Below are positions 11,645 through 23,935 of a DNA stretch of 64,000 nt, piece by piece. Made by a program: the position numbers and the translations under genes. Origin of the DNA: Lota lota. Taxonomy: Eukaryota > Chordata > Actinopteri > Gadiformes > Lotidae. The notes under the pieces are model-generated. The model was not told where the DNA came from. It saw only the letters and a list, made by a program, of their open reading frames with translations, and did not search any database. The stretch is taken from assembly GCA_026745465.1 (NCBI GenBank), contig JACYXH010000446.1, positions 1,343,466-1,407,465 on the forward strand, written 5' to 3'. The stretch's first letter is position 1. Each line of letters starts with the position of its first letter.

Positions 11645-12276
11645 TATTTATATTATGAGGGAAAAAACGAAGCAGGTCGGTCTTTCTGCTGCCTGGCAAT
11701 GCTGCTGTTGGCGGCGTCGAAGAGATGGGGTCTTGCTGCGGTGGGCGCGAAAATGGGAATCTAATCCACGTCATCAGGTCCACATAACTCGTTTCCGACT
11801 GTCATGGCTGACAGGCAGAGGAGAGCAGGTTATGTTGTTTACATCCGCAGCGCTCTGTGAGGCAGACATACGATCTGTGCCAGAGCGGCCAGCTGTTTTT
11901 GGGTACGGTCGGAAGGCAGCGGCTTTACGTTCAGACGCCATACGGCGTCTGGACAGAGGAGTGCTGCTAGGGGGTGACTGCAAGCGAGGTATCCCACTCG
12001 CCTGTGTGGTGGTCCACCCCTCCACCCTGCTAAGACAGTGAAAAAACCTTCACTGGCGCCTTCAGGGAACCGTACAACTAGATCAGCGAATGGCGTGGCT
12101 CTGCTGGGGGGTGGCCATGGCGTGCTCTGTACCCAGGCAACGAAGCACGAAGAGTGCTCATCACCTGGTGGAAGCGCCGCCGGTCAGGAGGAGCAAAGAG
12201 GCTGTGAAGGGCCGTTCCTCTGAGGGTTCGTCACGCCGCTTCTGGATTTCTTCCTATTTGTTCGAAGTAGTAGACT

Positions 12277-12476
12277 GGTAGATGACTGGTTCAAGCAATT
12301 GCTGAAAGAAAAGAGAGGACGAACGCTGCTGTGTGCCGCATTATATACACGGTGCCGTGGGGAATTTGGGCGGGTCCCCATTGATTGGTACATTGTTGAA
12401 ATTTTCAGTGCCCGCGAGTGCGCGCACGGGACAAGCCCATAAGGCGAAGCCTAGACGGCGTAGCCTACATGAAATA
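12277..12476 (-). repeat. Right (5') terminal repeat of DIRS copy 1
   Basis: The reverse complement of this stretch aligns with 5420-5600: TTTCATGTAGGCTACGCCG, then CTAGGCTTCGCCTTATGGGC, the GTGCGCGCACTCGCG block, the CAATGTACCAATCAA block and CCGTGTATATAA. In DIRS elements the terminal repeat carries the promoter, and the GTATATAA box fits that role. Confidence 0.8.
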
Positions 12477-12547
12477 AAATGGCCCAGTAGTATTGCTGGT
12501 TACATGGCTTCATTACACCCACACAGTCAACGCACTTCTGTAAGGAT

Positions 12548-13011
12548 CATGGGCGCAGATCCCAGGGGGGACGTGCCTCCTCTAACTTCTGAAAAACATG
12601 AAGTTGTCCCCCCCAATTTAAATTATTTCTAAATGTTTGTAATTGAAAATATATGTTTAATAGATGCCGACTTCACTAGTGAAATAATTCACAGATAAAC
12701 ACAACACTTCTTAAATGTTTAGTTTATGTCCCCCCATGAATCCTGCTCAGTGATCTAAACCACGTTATACCTCTATACTTACTTTCAGAGATTGAATGCT
12801 ACTGCATTTGTGGATGTGTGGCTCGGTAAAATATGTAATTATGTATAGTTGTGGCCTAAAAGTGATCAATTAATATATATTTTAAGCTACTATTAATGGC
12901 TGTGTGTCTGTTATGGCAGATCATTTGATATACATGGGTGATACTATTGATGTCCCCTCCAGAAAATATATTTGAGGTCCCCCCCTAATTTTTATGAGAT
13001 CTGCGCCCTTG
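12548..13011. mobile_element. hAT-type MITE with 8-bp target duplication
   Basis: 464 bp with inverted ends CATGGGCGCAGATC (left) and the complement of CAAGGGCGCAGATC (right), and a perfect 8-bp target duplication GTAAGGAT at 12540-12547 and 13012-13019. The 8-bp duplication and CA-start ends fit hAT. Long C and G runs sit just inside both ends. No coding capacity. It lies about 70 bp beyond the DIRS right end. Confidence 0.88.
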
Positions 13012-13019
13012 GTAAGGAT

Positions 13020-13555
13020 GATTATAGTATCAAACCAAGTTAATGTTTGTTATATCCTAAAGAAATTAATCAAAGCTCAGGTTTGAAAATTTTTGGCAAT
13101 TGATCAGAATTAAATATGAGTTATTATTAATTAACTTAATTAAACTTTTCGATTCAAAAATCTAAACATTAATGAAAATATGTATTTTTAAGAATCTTTT
13201 ATTGTGTTGCATGGCACATCTGGTCTAGGTTAGGTTGTTTTTGCCTGCTGCTCATTTTAGCACATGATTGATGTAAAACACACCCTTCTAGTCTAACATA
13301 AAAATATTATTGTTGGTCTCGTCCTTTATTCCCTCAGTAAGATTATTGTGAATGCTGTTAAATCTCTTTCAATTTCACACGGTCATTAGGATGAATGCAA
13401 TCTGGCAGAAGATTGTATCATATCTAGCAATGACCAGTTGTACCTTTGTAACTATTTACTGTATATGTATATAACATAACATGGTACTTAATTCACCCGA
13501 CACGGGAAATTCATCTATCACTGTGGATAGGAGTGCTATAAAAACTAAAATGACC
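13020..13555. other. AT-rich stretch, nothing recognised
   Basis: No gene or element signal. Its last ~75 bp (from about 13478, ATGGTACTTAATTCACCCGA) recurs in diverged form at 14450. Confidence 0.5.
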
Positions 13556-13654
13556 CACCTGTTTCTAAACAACAACTAACACCTGTTTCTAAACTACAAC
13601 TAACACCTGTATCTATGCAACAAGTAACACCTGTACCTAAACAACAACTAACAC
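13556..13654. repeat. 24-bp minisatellite, 4 units
   Basis: Units at 13556, 13580, 13604 and 13628 share the pattern CACCTGTTTCTAAACAACAA followed by CTAA, with a few substitutions each. The unit is a multiple of three, so it leaves an 8-residue repeat in a chance minus-strand frame. Confidence 0.92.
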
Positions 13655-15734
13655 ATTCAGTGTTTGAGATAAACTCAGAAGTTGATGAAGCAGCTGGAAA
13701 AAGAGCTCCCAACTCCATGTGTGTCTCATCACACTTCACTAGAATTTTCTGTGTGTGCGTGTGTGCACGCGTGAGTGTTGGCATGAAGAAGATATTCTGT
13801 GCCACATCTGTCCCCATTAATCCAGCTGTGTTTGCTGTGCTGGGGTCTGTCCTCTCCCTGTGTGTTTGAACAGTGTGTGTGAAGGTTGGAAGTAGGACAT
13901 ATTCATTCACACTCTTTCCTTTTCTAAAATGATGGCACAACATTTTGGGGACATGTTTTTTTATTGAGTGAGCTAGCACTGGGAACAGTTTATAGTTGTT
14001 TATTCTCAGTTAGTTGAATGACATTAAAACTTTCCATTATTGACCTTGATTAGACTTGATTAACCCTTCAATGGACATGAAGGGTTATTACTCTATCCAT
14101 ATGTTGTGAAAAGATAGCGTGAGCTGTCAATACATAATACATCATACTTGGGGTAAACTGCCAATCCAAGACACATAAAGCTAATCAGCAAAGTTGGCCA
14201 CAGAATAAAAACCAGACAAGCCAGAAGTAAGAAGCATGTTGGGGTAGCATGTGCTCTCTGGCTTCATCTGGCTAATCCATTGCCAGAGAGAAGACCTTTG
14301 CTGGAAGCGAAAGAGATCTATCATGATTGCACCAATGTGAAATATAACTGTGTTCTATTTGTATATATTATATATTATATATAAAGTAGGCCTATACCAA
14401 ATATATTAAATGTTTCTCTAACACTTAAGGCAGGGATATAAGATAAGATGGTACTTAATTAATTTGACGGGAAATTCCGGAATGACTGAATTTGTAACAC
14501 CTGTATCTAACAACTAACACATTCAGTGTTTTAGTTCTGTCTGTATATATTATATAGACTATATTTACTTAATATATTCTATGCAAAATATACAAACAGA
14601 ATGAAATAAAAAACATATAAGCACACCACACCATGTGCTGTCATTGTCCGAGGCGGAGCTTGTTTCGGGCCGTCCTCGTGTGGTCGTACCCCACCCACCC
14701 ACCCCTGTGTGTTGTCACATTCTCACACGTTTCAGCCCTTGAACGCGACACAGCCTCTACATTTTCAAAAGAAGAAAGTGAATGTTGCCGTCCTCACAAG
14801 ACCAAGGTCTCTGGGTTGAGCCAACACAGAGGACACTTGCGAGGACACTTGTTTGTGATCGCATGCAGTGTGAAAGAACATATGCAACCGAAACACACAC
14901 GCTACTAAGCCCTGCAATCGTGCCTGTGGGCATGGGTGTGTTAGTCCCTATTCCCCACAATGATAATTTACAATTTCCCCCTGCAATGACCCTCTTCAAT
15001 CTGCAATGTGTTCACGACTGCATGCTTGTTTGCATACGTCTGGTTGTTATTCATAAAGATGCAGGTAGGTTGGCATTCTTCTTATGCAAAATGCACTCAG
15101 AGTGCTTCCTGTCAAGATAGCTGATGTCATCCAATGCAAATAAATAATAATACAAAAAGATTAAGCAAATAATGTTAAATAAATAGCCATGAGTTGAGAT
15201 GAATCAGAACAGTGCGAAACAACGATACTGGCAATCAGTGTCATACATCGTGCATGTTGAATACTACTTCAATAGATGACTCCCAATTACACGTTCACAC
15301 ACAGCAGGCGGTGTGGACCCTGCAAGGCCCCACCAGGCAGCTCTTTGGAGGCAGCAACCTCGGGAACAGATGCTCTGTCTTCCGAGCCGTCTGCTACCGA
15401 TGATAATGGGCGGCATTATAGGCTAGGCCTTGTCTGTACCCGCTATATTGCTAACTCGGGCCATAGTAGTGGTGGAGCTATCCACATGGTGGCCAGTTCC
15501 ACAACTGGGAACGACTAATTAGGAAGTGGGAACCCAGTGGGCTCCAGTCCAGATGCTCTTCCAGAGCCAGATGTAGTGGCAGGTGGCATGGCCACTGGAG
15601 ATGGCAAGTTCCTTGAAGGTAAAGCATGGTTTCGTTTTTATTCAAGTACAATAATTGTATGGGTGAATATCATTAAAATATGGTATACACTATGCAATAT
15701 GTCCTTCCATCTCTACTTGTTGTTGTTGTTTGAA
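13655..15734. other. Mostly unassigned; partial duplicate of the 13.5 kb repeat
   Basis: At 14448-14545 a diverged copy of 13478-13670 recurs: ATGGTACTTAATTAA, GACGGGAAATTCC, one unit of the 24-bp repeat and AACTAACACATTCAGTGTTT. Around 15276-15621 there is a GC-richer stretch with a frame ending before a possible splice donor (GAAGGTAAAGC). It could be a chance frame or a decayed exon, and I recognise no domain. Confidence 0.5.
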
Positions 15735-16372
15735 TGAACCAGCAAAACTACCTAATAGACCGATTCCAAGGTCCCTCTCAAAACGACACGTGTTACGTTT
15801 CCAGACCAACCTACAATGACATCCATGAGTTACGTACTATACAGTAGTTACGCACCCAGATATGCAGGAATCTCGAGCTGTTCAAATACAAAATTCCAAT
15901 GTGATTAAGATGAACTGACACATTTTAAGAATCAGTTTAGTTTTATAGTCCCTAACCCCTCCCTTATTTTTCTTGCTATTTTTTCCTGTTCTCTCCTGTA
16001 TGTGGTTGATGCATGGGTAACAGTATGGGTAATGGGTAATACAAATAAGAATGTGACTACATTAAACATGCAACAACCACATACACACCCATTGCATGAA
16101 GGTGCACAACAAGATTACAAGAACTCAAATTTAGTGAGAAATGGCTGCATCGCTGGCCAAATCATTTTCCACGTAGAAATACATCACAATTAAGGTTGTG
16201 CCTGAATTATATAACCAGCCAGAGCTGGTGCATTCTATTAATGTAGCTACTTAATTGTGTACGAAAACAAATCGGTCATGCTTTTTTAATAGTGACTATA
16301 AATCTAAACTGATTCATAAAATGCATCACATTCTCTTGATCACATTGTAATTTTGTATTTTAGCAAACATAT

Positions 16373-18428
16373 TGTAGCGATCATCAAGGGAATAACCAAA
16401 TGTGAGCCCAGGGTTACCAGTGTATCACAACTCCCGTGCCCCATACACCACATGACTACGGGAGTTATTAGGTTGGTGCTATTAGTCCAATAACCCGAAC
16501 CGTCTCATAACTCCTTGTGGCAATCTGGAACACGGGCGGAAACGGCCGTGATCGCCCCACAGCCCCCACCTGAGGGGCCAGTTGTCCCCGACGGCACTGT
16601 CACCCAGCACATAGTCCCTCAAGTGTTCAAGGGGCCGGCCACCCCAGGACGGGCAACGGCAGGGGAGCCACCCTGTGCAGCGCATGGGGTGCTGCTGCCC
16701 CCCCCCCCCCCCCCCCCCAACAGCAACTGGGACGAGGGGGCAGTACGGCGAGAGTCTGTCCTGGAGCAGCACCACCAAATGCCCACACACCAGGTCTGCC
16801 AGCACCCTCTCCATCATCCGCTCGAATGTAGCGGGCGTGATGCAGAGCCAGAATGGCATAACCCGGAACTGCCACAGCCCCTGCCCAATTGTGAAGGAGG
16901 TCTGGCCTCTGGAGCCAGCTCCGCCTGCCAGTAACTGCTACGCAGGACGAGGGAGCTGAACCAGCTGGACCCCCCGTGATAGGCGTCGTCGATCCGAGGA
17001 AGGGGTACTGCATTTGTGTCCTTCTTGGTGACGTCATTGAGACGCCTGTAGTCCACACAAAACCGCCAACTGCCGTCCTTCTTCCTCACCAGGACGGCCG
17101 GAGCTGCCCACGTACTAGCAGAGGGCTCGATCACCCCCACAGCAGCCATCTCCTTGTCCTCCACCGCCTGACGTTTGGCCAGGGCCAATTGATGGGGCTG
17201 CAGGTGGATAGGCCGGTGGTGATGGCATGCTGGACCAAACCCGTCCGCCTGCAGACCTCATCCCTGGCCATGAAGATGTTTCCATAGTCCTCGAGCAGCA
17301 GCCTCAGCTGCTGCAGGTCAAGGTCGACCCCACTGCGCTGCCACAGCGCATGGACGGCCTCGGCCGTCTTGGTGGAGGGAAGGGCCGCAGTCACAGGGCT
17401 GCCGGTGATGTGTGGCCCAGGCAGTGGCCTGGGCTGCCGGGCGTTACCGACCCCATGTCCTTCCCCTGCCCGGACTGGATCACCGTGGGGGCTCTGGCGA
17501 GGGACGCTGGCAAGGGGCAGTCGCGGGCAGCAGCGGGGAACTGTGGGTACTCACTTTGGGCATAGAGCTGGACATCGGTGGTGTAGGCCCCCAGGCTCTC
17601 CTCCTCATGGCGGCGGCGGTGGCCAGCTAGCTGCTCCCGGCTCTGGTCGCCAAGGTTCGCTGCCCTAAATGCCTTCAGCACCCTGGTTAGGGCCTGAAAG
17701 TCTCTCTGCTCAGCCGGGGCCAGGTTGAGCAGCACCCATACCGCCGTCCCCTCCAACAAGGTGGGTGGCTGCTTCCCCCGCACCCCAGGTGCTGTGCCAT
17801 GCTGCAAGCCGGAATTGGGCGAGGTATGGCTCCAGCAGCGTCGCCCCAGATAATTTAGGAAGCTTGGCTGTCGTCCTGGCCACCAGGGGGTGATTGGCAG
17901 CTGGTATTAGGTTATCCCCGGTAATTCCGCTCGCGGCCTCTAGGGGGGGATAGGCCTCCGTCACGCAGGGCGGGCTGGAACGGCCCCCTCCTCTGTGGGC
18001 TCTGTCTTCGGCCTCACAAGGGGTTTCTCCCACTCTGGAAATTCCCTCTCCATTTTCGCCAGCAACATCCCACTTCTGAAACCAATGTAGCGAGCAGCAA
18101 GTGAATAACCAGACATGAGCCCAGGGTTACCAGTGTATCATATTCCCGTGCCCCATACACCACACGACTACGGGAGTTTCCTTTATTTGAACAGACACAG
18201 AACAAATGAACACCACACCACACACCCCACGAACATACGTGCCTCGGTGCTGGTGTCGCTCCAGTCGACCCCACATGTCTACGAGGTGCCACCTCAAACA
18301 CACAGACTTTGCCGAGGCGAACAAGAACCAGGAAGGCACTATTAGTTCAAACAGTCCGATAGCCCGAACCGTCCCATAAGTCCTTGCGGCAATCCGGAAC
18401 ACGGGCGATCACGACTGTGATCGGCACA
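16373..18428 (-). mobile_element. Ty3/gypsy LTR retroelement (fossil)
   Basis: Fossil in minus orientation with LTR-like ends at 16373-16555 and 18086-18428. Both begin TGTAGCGA on the plus strand, share GAGCCCAGGGTTACCAGTGT and CCGTGCCCCATACACCAC, and end near GTGATCG. ATAT flanks both sides as a possible 4-bp duplication. Inside are gag-like sequence (about 17390-18033) and reverse transcriptase sequence (about 16814-17188, minus strand, with VRKKDGSWRFCVDYRRLND). It is much shorter than a complete gypsy and is broken. A C run occupies about 16690-16719. The divergence between the two ends suggests considerable age. Confidence 0.85.
18086..18428 (-). repeat. 5' LTR of the 16.4-18.4 kb gypsy fossil
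   Basis: 343 bp, TGTAGCGAG to GATCGGCACA on the plus strand (TG...CA on either strand). The internal side is followed on the minus strand by TGGTTTCAGAAGTGGG, in the position of a primer-binding site. The partner repeat at 16373-16555 is shorter. Confidence 0.75.
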
Positions 18429-18871
18429 ATATATACAGAAATACAGCTCAACATTCCTGCGTTACTGGGTGGGTAACAACTTAATAGTACAGAACTCATG
18501 GACATTATTACGGGTTGTTTGGTCAGAAAATGTAAATGTATGCTGTTTGCCTTGAAACGTAACACGTGTCATTTTTAGAGGGACCTGGGAATCAACCTAC
18601 TAGGTCGTTTTTCTGGTTTACCAGTTTGCCTGTTCCTTGTCATTTTCTTTCTCACTCATTATCCTCTCTGCAACCATCCCCTTTGTCTTCCTCCCATTTT
18701 TCTGACTTCTGCGTTTAGTACTATGTGACTAAATACCTGTACTATGATATGACAGAATAAAAATGTTTGGCAATCAATGGAAATGGCATTGCCGCATTGG
18801 GTGTAGAAAATGAACAGCCTTACAAATAAAGAAATAAAGCTGTGTGCCATCAGCTCCCCCTAGTGGGTGGA

Positions 18872-18930
18872 AAGAGAGAGAAAAAAGAGCGAGAGAGAGA
18901 CAGAGAGACAAAGACACCGAGAGAGAGAGA

Positions 18931-19024
<94 letters not shown>
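18872..19024. repeat. Purine tract and (CA)n microsatellite
   Basis: A GA-rich stretch (18872-18930) runs into a (CA)n tract of about 94 bp (18931-19024) with a single CT interruption near 18965. Several long open frames on both strands here are products of the repeat. Confidence 0.97.
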
Positions 19025-19025
<1 letters not shown>

Positions 19026-21479
19026 CAGAGAAGGGGATAATAGAATTCTTCCATTCTTCCATCGTTCCATCATTGGTTCTCAATGGCATGAGAGAACAAA
19101 CCTATAAGCCACACCCCTGATACCCCCATGTCCACATGGTTGAAGTATGCTTGTTTTTTCTTGAATGGTTAATAGCTTGCATCACCATAACGTTTGTACC
19201 TTACTTTATTCATCTTCAGAGATGGCATACTTCAAAATCCAGGTTTCCTAAGTTGAAATATCCAATTTTCTCAGTGTGGAAGATTGGATATGAAGAAAGG
19301 TTTTCCGGTGCAGAATGTGGAATAGAAAATACCACATTCTCACCATAGCTTGGAGTTAATGTGGGCTGGATACCAATTTGAACAAGATCCACAAACTATA
19401 TACTGCATTGTAGGTTTGCCACTACTACAGACTGAAATTCAAAAGGTGTGCAACACTAATATTACATACTCGAGATCAAGATGATATACATAACAATTAA
19501 AATAAGTATATTTCAAACAAACAAAAAGTAGTTGTAAAACATTTTGAGAAGAAAAATACTTTTTGGATGCATTTCCCTCATTTGGTTAGGTTGTGGTTTG
19601 AGCTCGGTGACATTTTCTGTGTGTTTGCGAAGTGAAATATTTTGGATGCACATTCTCGTCTTTTGTTTGCACTTTTGCAAAAAACGTTTATATATTTATA
19701 TATATATATATTATGTGTGGGTAACATGTAACATGTTTACCCCCACAAAGGGAGCCAGAGCACAGAGGGAAATAAACGCTACTTGGCCCCTGTGATTATT
19801 AGCTTCTGTAATAATGTTTGACAGACAAAAAACACCTGGGCTAGGATAATGGCAGCATTATTCATGTGCCATCCCTTGGCTGTTTTGGCTCCGTCATTCC
19901 TCCTGTGCTTTCTGACTGGATACAATTCCTCATCCTGTACCACAGGACAATGTCACACCCATATAAGTTATTGAGACAATGGCTTATCTCAAACATTCTC
20001 TTTACTCTCTCACCCTGAAGTTATTCCATGTGTGTTTTTTTTTTAAAGGATGGTATATAAACGGGTTGGATCGAACTGCAATACTGAGTGTCATGCTAGT
20101 GGTACCTGAAAGAGGTCATATAGCATAAATTGAGAGCAAAATCATAAATTTTAATTAAATTGATGGCTTTTAGTGAGGGTGATGAAGATACCATGCTTTG
20201 ATAAAAGTGGAATGTGTTTTTAAATAAATAATATATTGTATTGTCAGTTATTATTCAAACTCAACTCAAGGGATAGCCTCACTAAATGGTTCCAATTCAT
20301 TTCACACATACCTTTTTATGCCTTTTCAAACAGCATTAATGTTTTCATCCAACCAGAGCATGCTGATCCAGTTAAGGCACAAAATACAACATTATGATCT
20401 TTAACAAAATAAGCAGGCTGTGTTAGTCAGAGAGCTTCCACATGTGCTGCTGGATCCTCCGGATGCAGGCCCAACCTGTCTTTTCATTATAACACATCCA
20501 TTTTGGATGACATGAATTGCATCAATTTCTGCTCCTTTGTCCACCTTGGATCCTATTATTGATTGGGGGAGTGGATAATAGGGCCCAGTTGAATAATTGG
20601 AGGTCCAGATGGACGTGTGGGAAGCAAACCATTGGCCACTATCCTGCCATGTGCTCATCTGTTGAGGCCATTGCTACTTTACCCCAATGTGGAAATGTGT
20701 TGTCTGAACCGGCTCTGACCATCGGCTCCCACAGATCAGCATAGATCAACATCCATAATAAGGGTCCATAAGGGACAGTGACAAATGCAAGCAGTGATAT
20801 TCCCTGTATGATTTCACATGTGTGTATCCGGGTTCCTCCTTATGTTGAGTTGTTGTTGATCTTCCACAAAGCCAGATTCTTCAGAATGAGGAGCATGCAA
20901 ATACTTCCAGCCCCTTGCAGTACTGATCCAAACAGCTGCCTTCGACATAGGTGGTGAAAGCCTAGCAAAGCAGGCCTATCATTCGGGTAGCTTCACCTTC
21001 ATGTTTTAAAATCTTAGTGAGCATGTATATGTTACTATTTTGAAATATACATAGAAAAAAGTCAAATGTTGAATGAAAAACGATCGAAATAAAGTGTATG
21101 AAAAATGTCAGAACCTCTCTTTCTCTCTCACATTCTCTCTCTTACTCAAACCATTTCTCTTCCCCTTCTCTCTCCTACCATTTGGCTTTGAGAGCATATT
21201 TCCTTCCACATGTTTCGCAATAACTTGGATTATTGGATTTGGATTTTGGATTTTGAAGAGAGTCATGAGTGTTGTGATAGCTGAAGCGCTATCCAAGAGC
21301 ATAACAGTATTATAATACAATATGGGTTTTAAAGTGTGGTACGGGCACAATAGCAATACATCTTTGAATATAGATGTGAGATATTTTTATGCTATGTGAA
21401 ATAGATGTGCAACAGTGACTGCATACATTTAGTTATTTGATGGCAAATTGCAGCTGTCAAAGAAAGTTAACCAAATAAC
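19025..21479. other. Unassigned intergenic sequence
   Basis: No coding, RNA or mobile element signal is recognised. A short TATATA run lies at about 19690-19712. Confidence 0.5.
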
Positions 21480-21795
21480 CATTCTTAAAGCACTAGTGGG
21501 ATCAGACCAAGATATCTAGAGCAACACTGGTGGGCTCAGATCAAGATATCTACATCAGCACTGGTGGGCTCAGACCAAGAGATCTAGAGCAACACTGGGC
21601 TCAGACAAGAGAGGTAGATTAACAGTGGGCTCAGACCAAGATATCTAGAGCAACACTGGGCTCAGACCAAGATATCTAGAGCAACACTGGGCTCAGACCA
21701 AGAGAGGTAGATTAACACTGGGCTTAGACCAAGACAGGTAGAGCAACACTGGGCTAAGACCAAGAGATTTAGAGCAACACTGGTGGGCTGAGCCC
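21480..21795. repeat. ~31-bp minisatellite, about 10 units
   Basis: Tandem units built on GGGCTCAGACCAAGATATCT then AGAGCAACACT, some with an extra GGT. A variant unit has AGAGAGGTAGATTAACACT. Unit types alternate, which suggests expansion by unequal exchange of higher-order pairs. Confidence 0.93.
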
Positions 21796-23882
21796 AGGTG
21801 ATGTGGTGCTGTTGGTGAAGAGGGGATGTATTCGTATAGTGATTAGAGAGAAAATGTAGACAGATGTCGCTTTAAAACAGATTCAATTAACAAGGCAACA
21901 ATGACCAATATGTATCCTTTACTTTCCTAGACGGTAAAATGTAAAATATTGGACATGCTTCGATGGACAGTGTGTGCTTCTAAAGTGCTTTTATGTACAG
22001 TTTGGGCCGACAGAAGGATGGACAACAATGAAAACAAACTAGAACTGGGAACATTATTTGACAGGAGCACCCTACTGTGGAGGTCTATGGAGGTGGTGGT
22101 GGGGATCAGAACACCTAGAGAAAACATTCACAATAGAACATGGACACTTAACCCAGATGGGTTTCAACCCAAACCCTTCTCAATGCAAGGCAAGCACACT
22201 CAACACTTAGGAGAGCACGGCAGCCTGGCTTTCATTAACTTGTCATCAACAGGTGTCATGTTTTCATCTGCATAGTTTAACCTTAACCCCAACAAGAGGT
22301 CAGTGGGGGGTCATTGAGGCCAAAAGGTCAAACCCCAAAATAGCTCCAGTCAATAGTTAGAGTAGAAAGGAATAATGTAGGTTCATCATAATTAAACTAA
22401 TCATAATACATAAATTGGTTACACAAACACAATGCTGATTAGTTTTATTAAGATTAGCCCAAATGGCTGTCATATGTTGTGCATACACCATCGTTTCCAA
22501 TGCATGTAATCAAGAAAATTGGTGGACGGCACTTTATGTTTTACTCATTAAACCCTTCCAATAAGTTTTGCTCCTACTTTCAGTCTTAATCTTTCTCCAA
22601 AGCAAACATCTGAGTAGTTTTGATAATTGTGGGTCTTAACTCCCTGACAACCGGGGATACACAAGGCTGACAGTTGATGGATGTTAAGAGATGAGCACTA
22701 AATCAGTTCTCTACCGGGAGGTTCTCATTGCTCTTTGTTTTGTTGATCTTCAGTATTTCTGTGAGTGTACTGTCAGATATATTTTAGAATGACAAAAAGC
22801 TTAGACTTTTTACACTTTATAGTGAGTGGTAGAGATTGAATTAATGGCTTCATAGACTAGTCACCTTTTTTACTTAGTTTGATAATTAACATTTGAAAAT
22901 GGTCCGTGTACAAGGTAAATAGTCATTTCTAGTCATAGTCATTTAAGGGCAAAACGGAAGTTGGCGTTATTTTGCTTTTCATTGTTTGAATCAAGAACAT
23001 GAAAAGCACTATCACGAGCCTTATGCACATATTAAATTTAATAATGAAACAAGGTTGAGACACTGGTGGATTACGTTTGTCAAAAAGTGGACGTAAATAA
23101 ATTAAAGTGAAGTCAACGTAAGTCACACAGTGTTGGTTGAATCATAGAGTTTGACCATTATTTTACCTTCAATTTTGTTGGCCATTTCATATGGTTGAAT
23201 ATTGGTAAAATATATGGTTATGTTGAAATGTTCAAACAAAAGAGAAAGTTGTAAAGAAAATATTATATAATTAGGTTTAAAGACGAGTCATGAATCAGTA
23301 CAACATTGTTTGTGGAAGAGCCCTGCTTGTATGCGGCTGACATAAAATAATATTAGCTTGACTTCATTATCAACTCAAGGCTTGGAAATTGACTTTAATA
23401 ACAAAAAGAATGAAAGATATCATAAAACACCGATTTCATAAACATCAACAATTCAATAGCAGTGTGGTCTAAATAGTCGTAGTCTTAGTTATCTTCTAGT
23501 ATGAGTCAAAAGGTTTTGGAGGTTGAGATGTAAAAAACAATGTGCAGATGTATCAAGTGATTCAAGTGGCAAATGGGGTTGGTATGTGACGAATAATCCA
23601 GTGGAGATAAAGGAACTGTTTTGGAGGTTCCTTGCTTGGCTGACGTACAGGGCTGCGTTGGCGGGCCGCTGACAGCCAGGGACCCCTCTGAACAGAAAAT
23701 TTTACCCTGCAGCATGCAACAGGCAGTAGTATAACTGCACCAGCACTGGCTAGCAAGACACACAAGCAAGAAAACAAGCAATAAAACAGATGAAGTGACA
23801 GAAGTGACAGACAGATTCAGGTTATTAGTTATACCTATGTTTTACACTTGATTTGCTCCTCTTACAAAATTGGGTTTAAAAC

Positions 23883-23935
<53 letters not shown>

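Larger units (their letters stand above)
5387..12476 (-). mobile_element. DIRS-type tyrosine-recombinase retroelement, copy 1 (fossil)
   Basis: This is a fossil of about 7.1 kb (about 5.5 kb without the inserted Tc1), in minus orientation. The inverted terminal repeats match: 5420-5600 on the plus strand corresponds to the reverse complement of 12277-12476. Both include the motifs CTAGGCTTCGCCTTATGGGC and GTATATAA with a pyrimidine-rich stretch. Reading from the right, the parts are: 5' terminal repeat, a GC-rich ORF1-side region, a reverse transcriptase/RNase H region, a tyrosine recombinase region, a tandem array, then hairpin-rich terminal sequence. No LTRs or target duplication are seen, as expected for DIRS. 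The coding regions are broken many times. The element is old enough to host a Tc1 that has itself decayed. Confidence 0.85.
15735..18620. mobile_element. Unclassified DNA element with long inverted arms, split by a gypsy fossil
   Basis: The left arm (about 15735-15884) and right arm (about 18441-18620) are inverted copies at roughly 80% by eye. Shared blocks are TGAACCAGCAAAAC/AAACCAGAAAAAC, CCAAGGTCCCTCT/CCCAGGTCCCTCT, GACACGTGTTACGTTT (identical), TGTCCATGAGTT versus CATCCATGAGTT, and GCAGGAAT..GAGCTG. Between the left arm and the gypsy lies about 490 bp of AT-rich sequence with no recognised transposase. The outer duplication is unclear, so the superfamily is open. Confidence 0.6.

Noticed and set aside
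13545-13979. 144-residue frame with an 8-residue repeat (CCLETGVS type)
   Set aside because: It is read through the 24-bp minisatellite; the remainder has no domain and no splice or promoter support.
15276-15621. Possible host exon ending at a GT donor
   Set aside because: The frame is short, shows no recognised domain and has no convincing acceptor or neighbouring exon; mentioned only as an unassigned stretch.
18842-19120. Long His-Thr/Cys-Val frames across the CA tract
   Set aside because: They are reading frames through a dinucleotide repeat on both strands; the same applies at 23.9, 29.6, 31.5, 43.5, 49.1, 53.4, 58.1 and 60.7 kb.
21480-21795. CRISPR-like regularly repeated array
   Set aside because: Units are directly adjacent with no unique spacers, and the setting is a vertebrate genome; it is a minisatellite.
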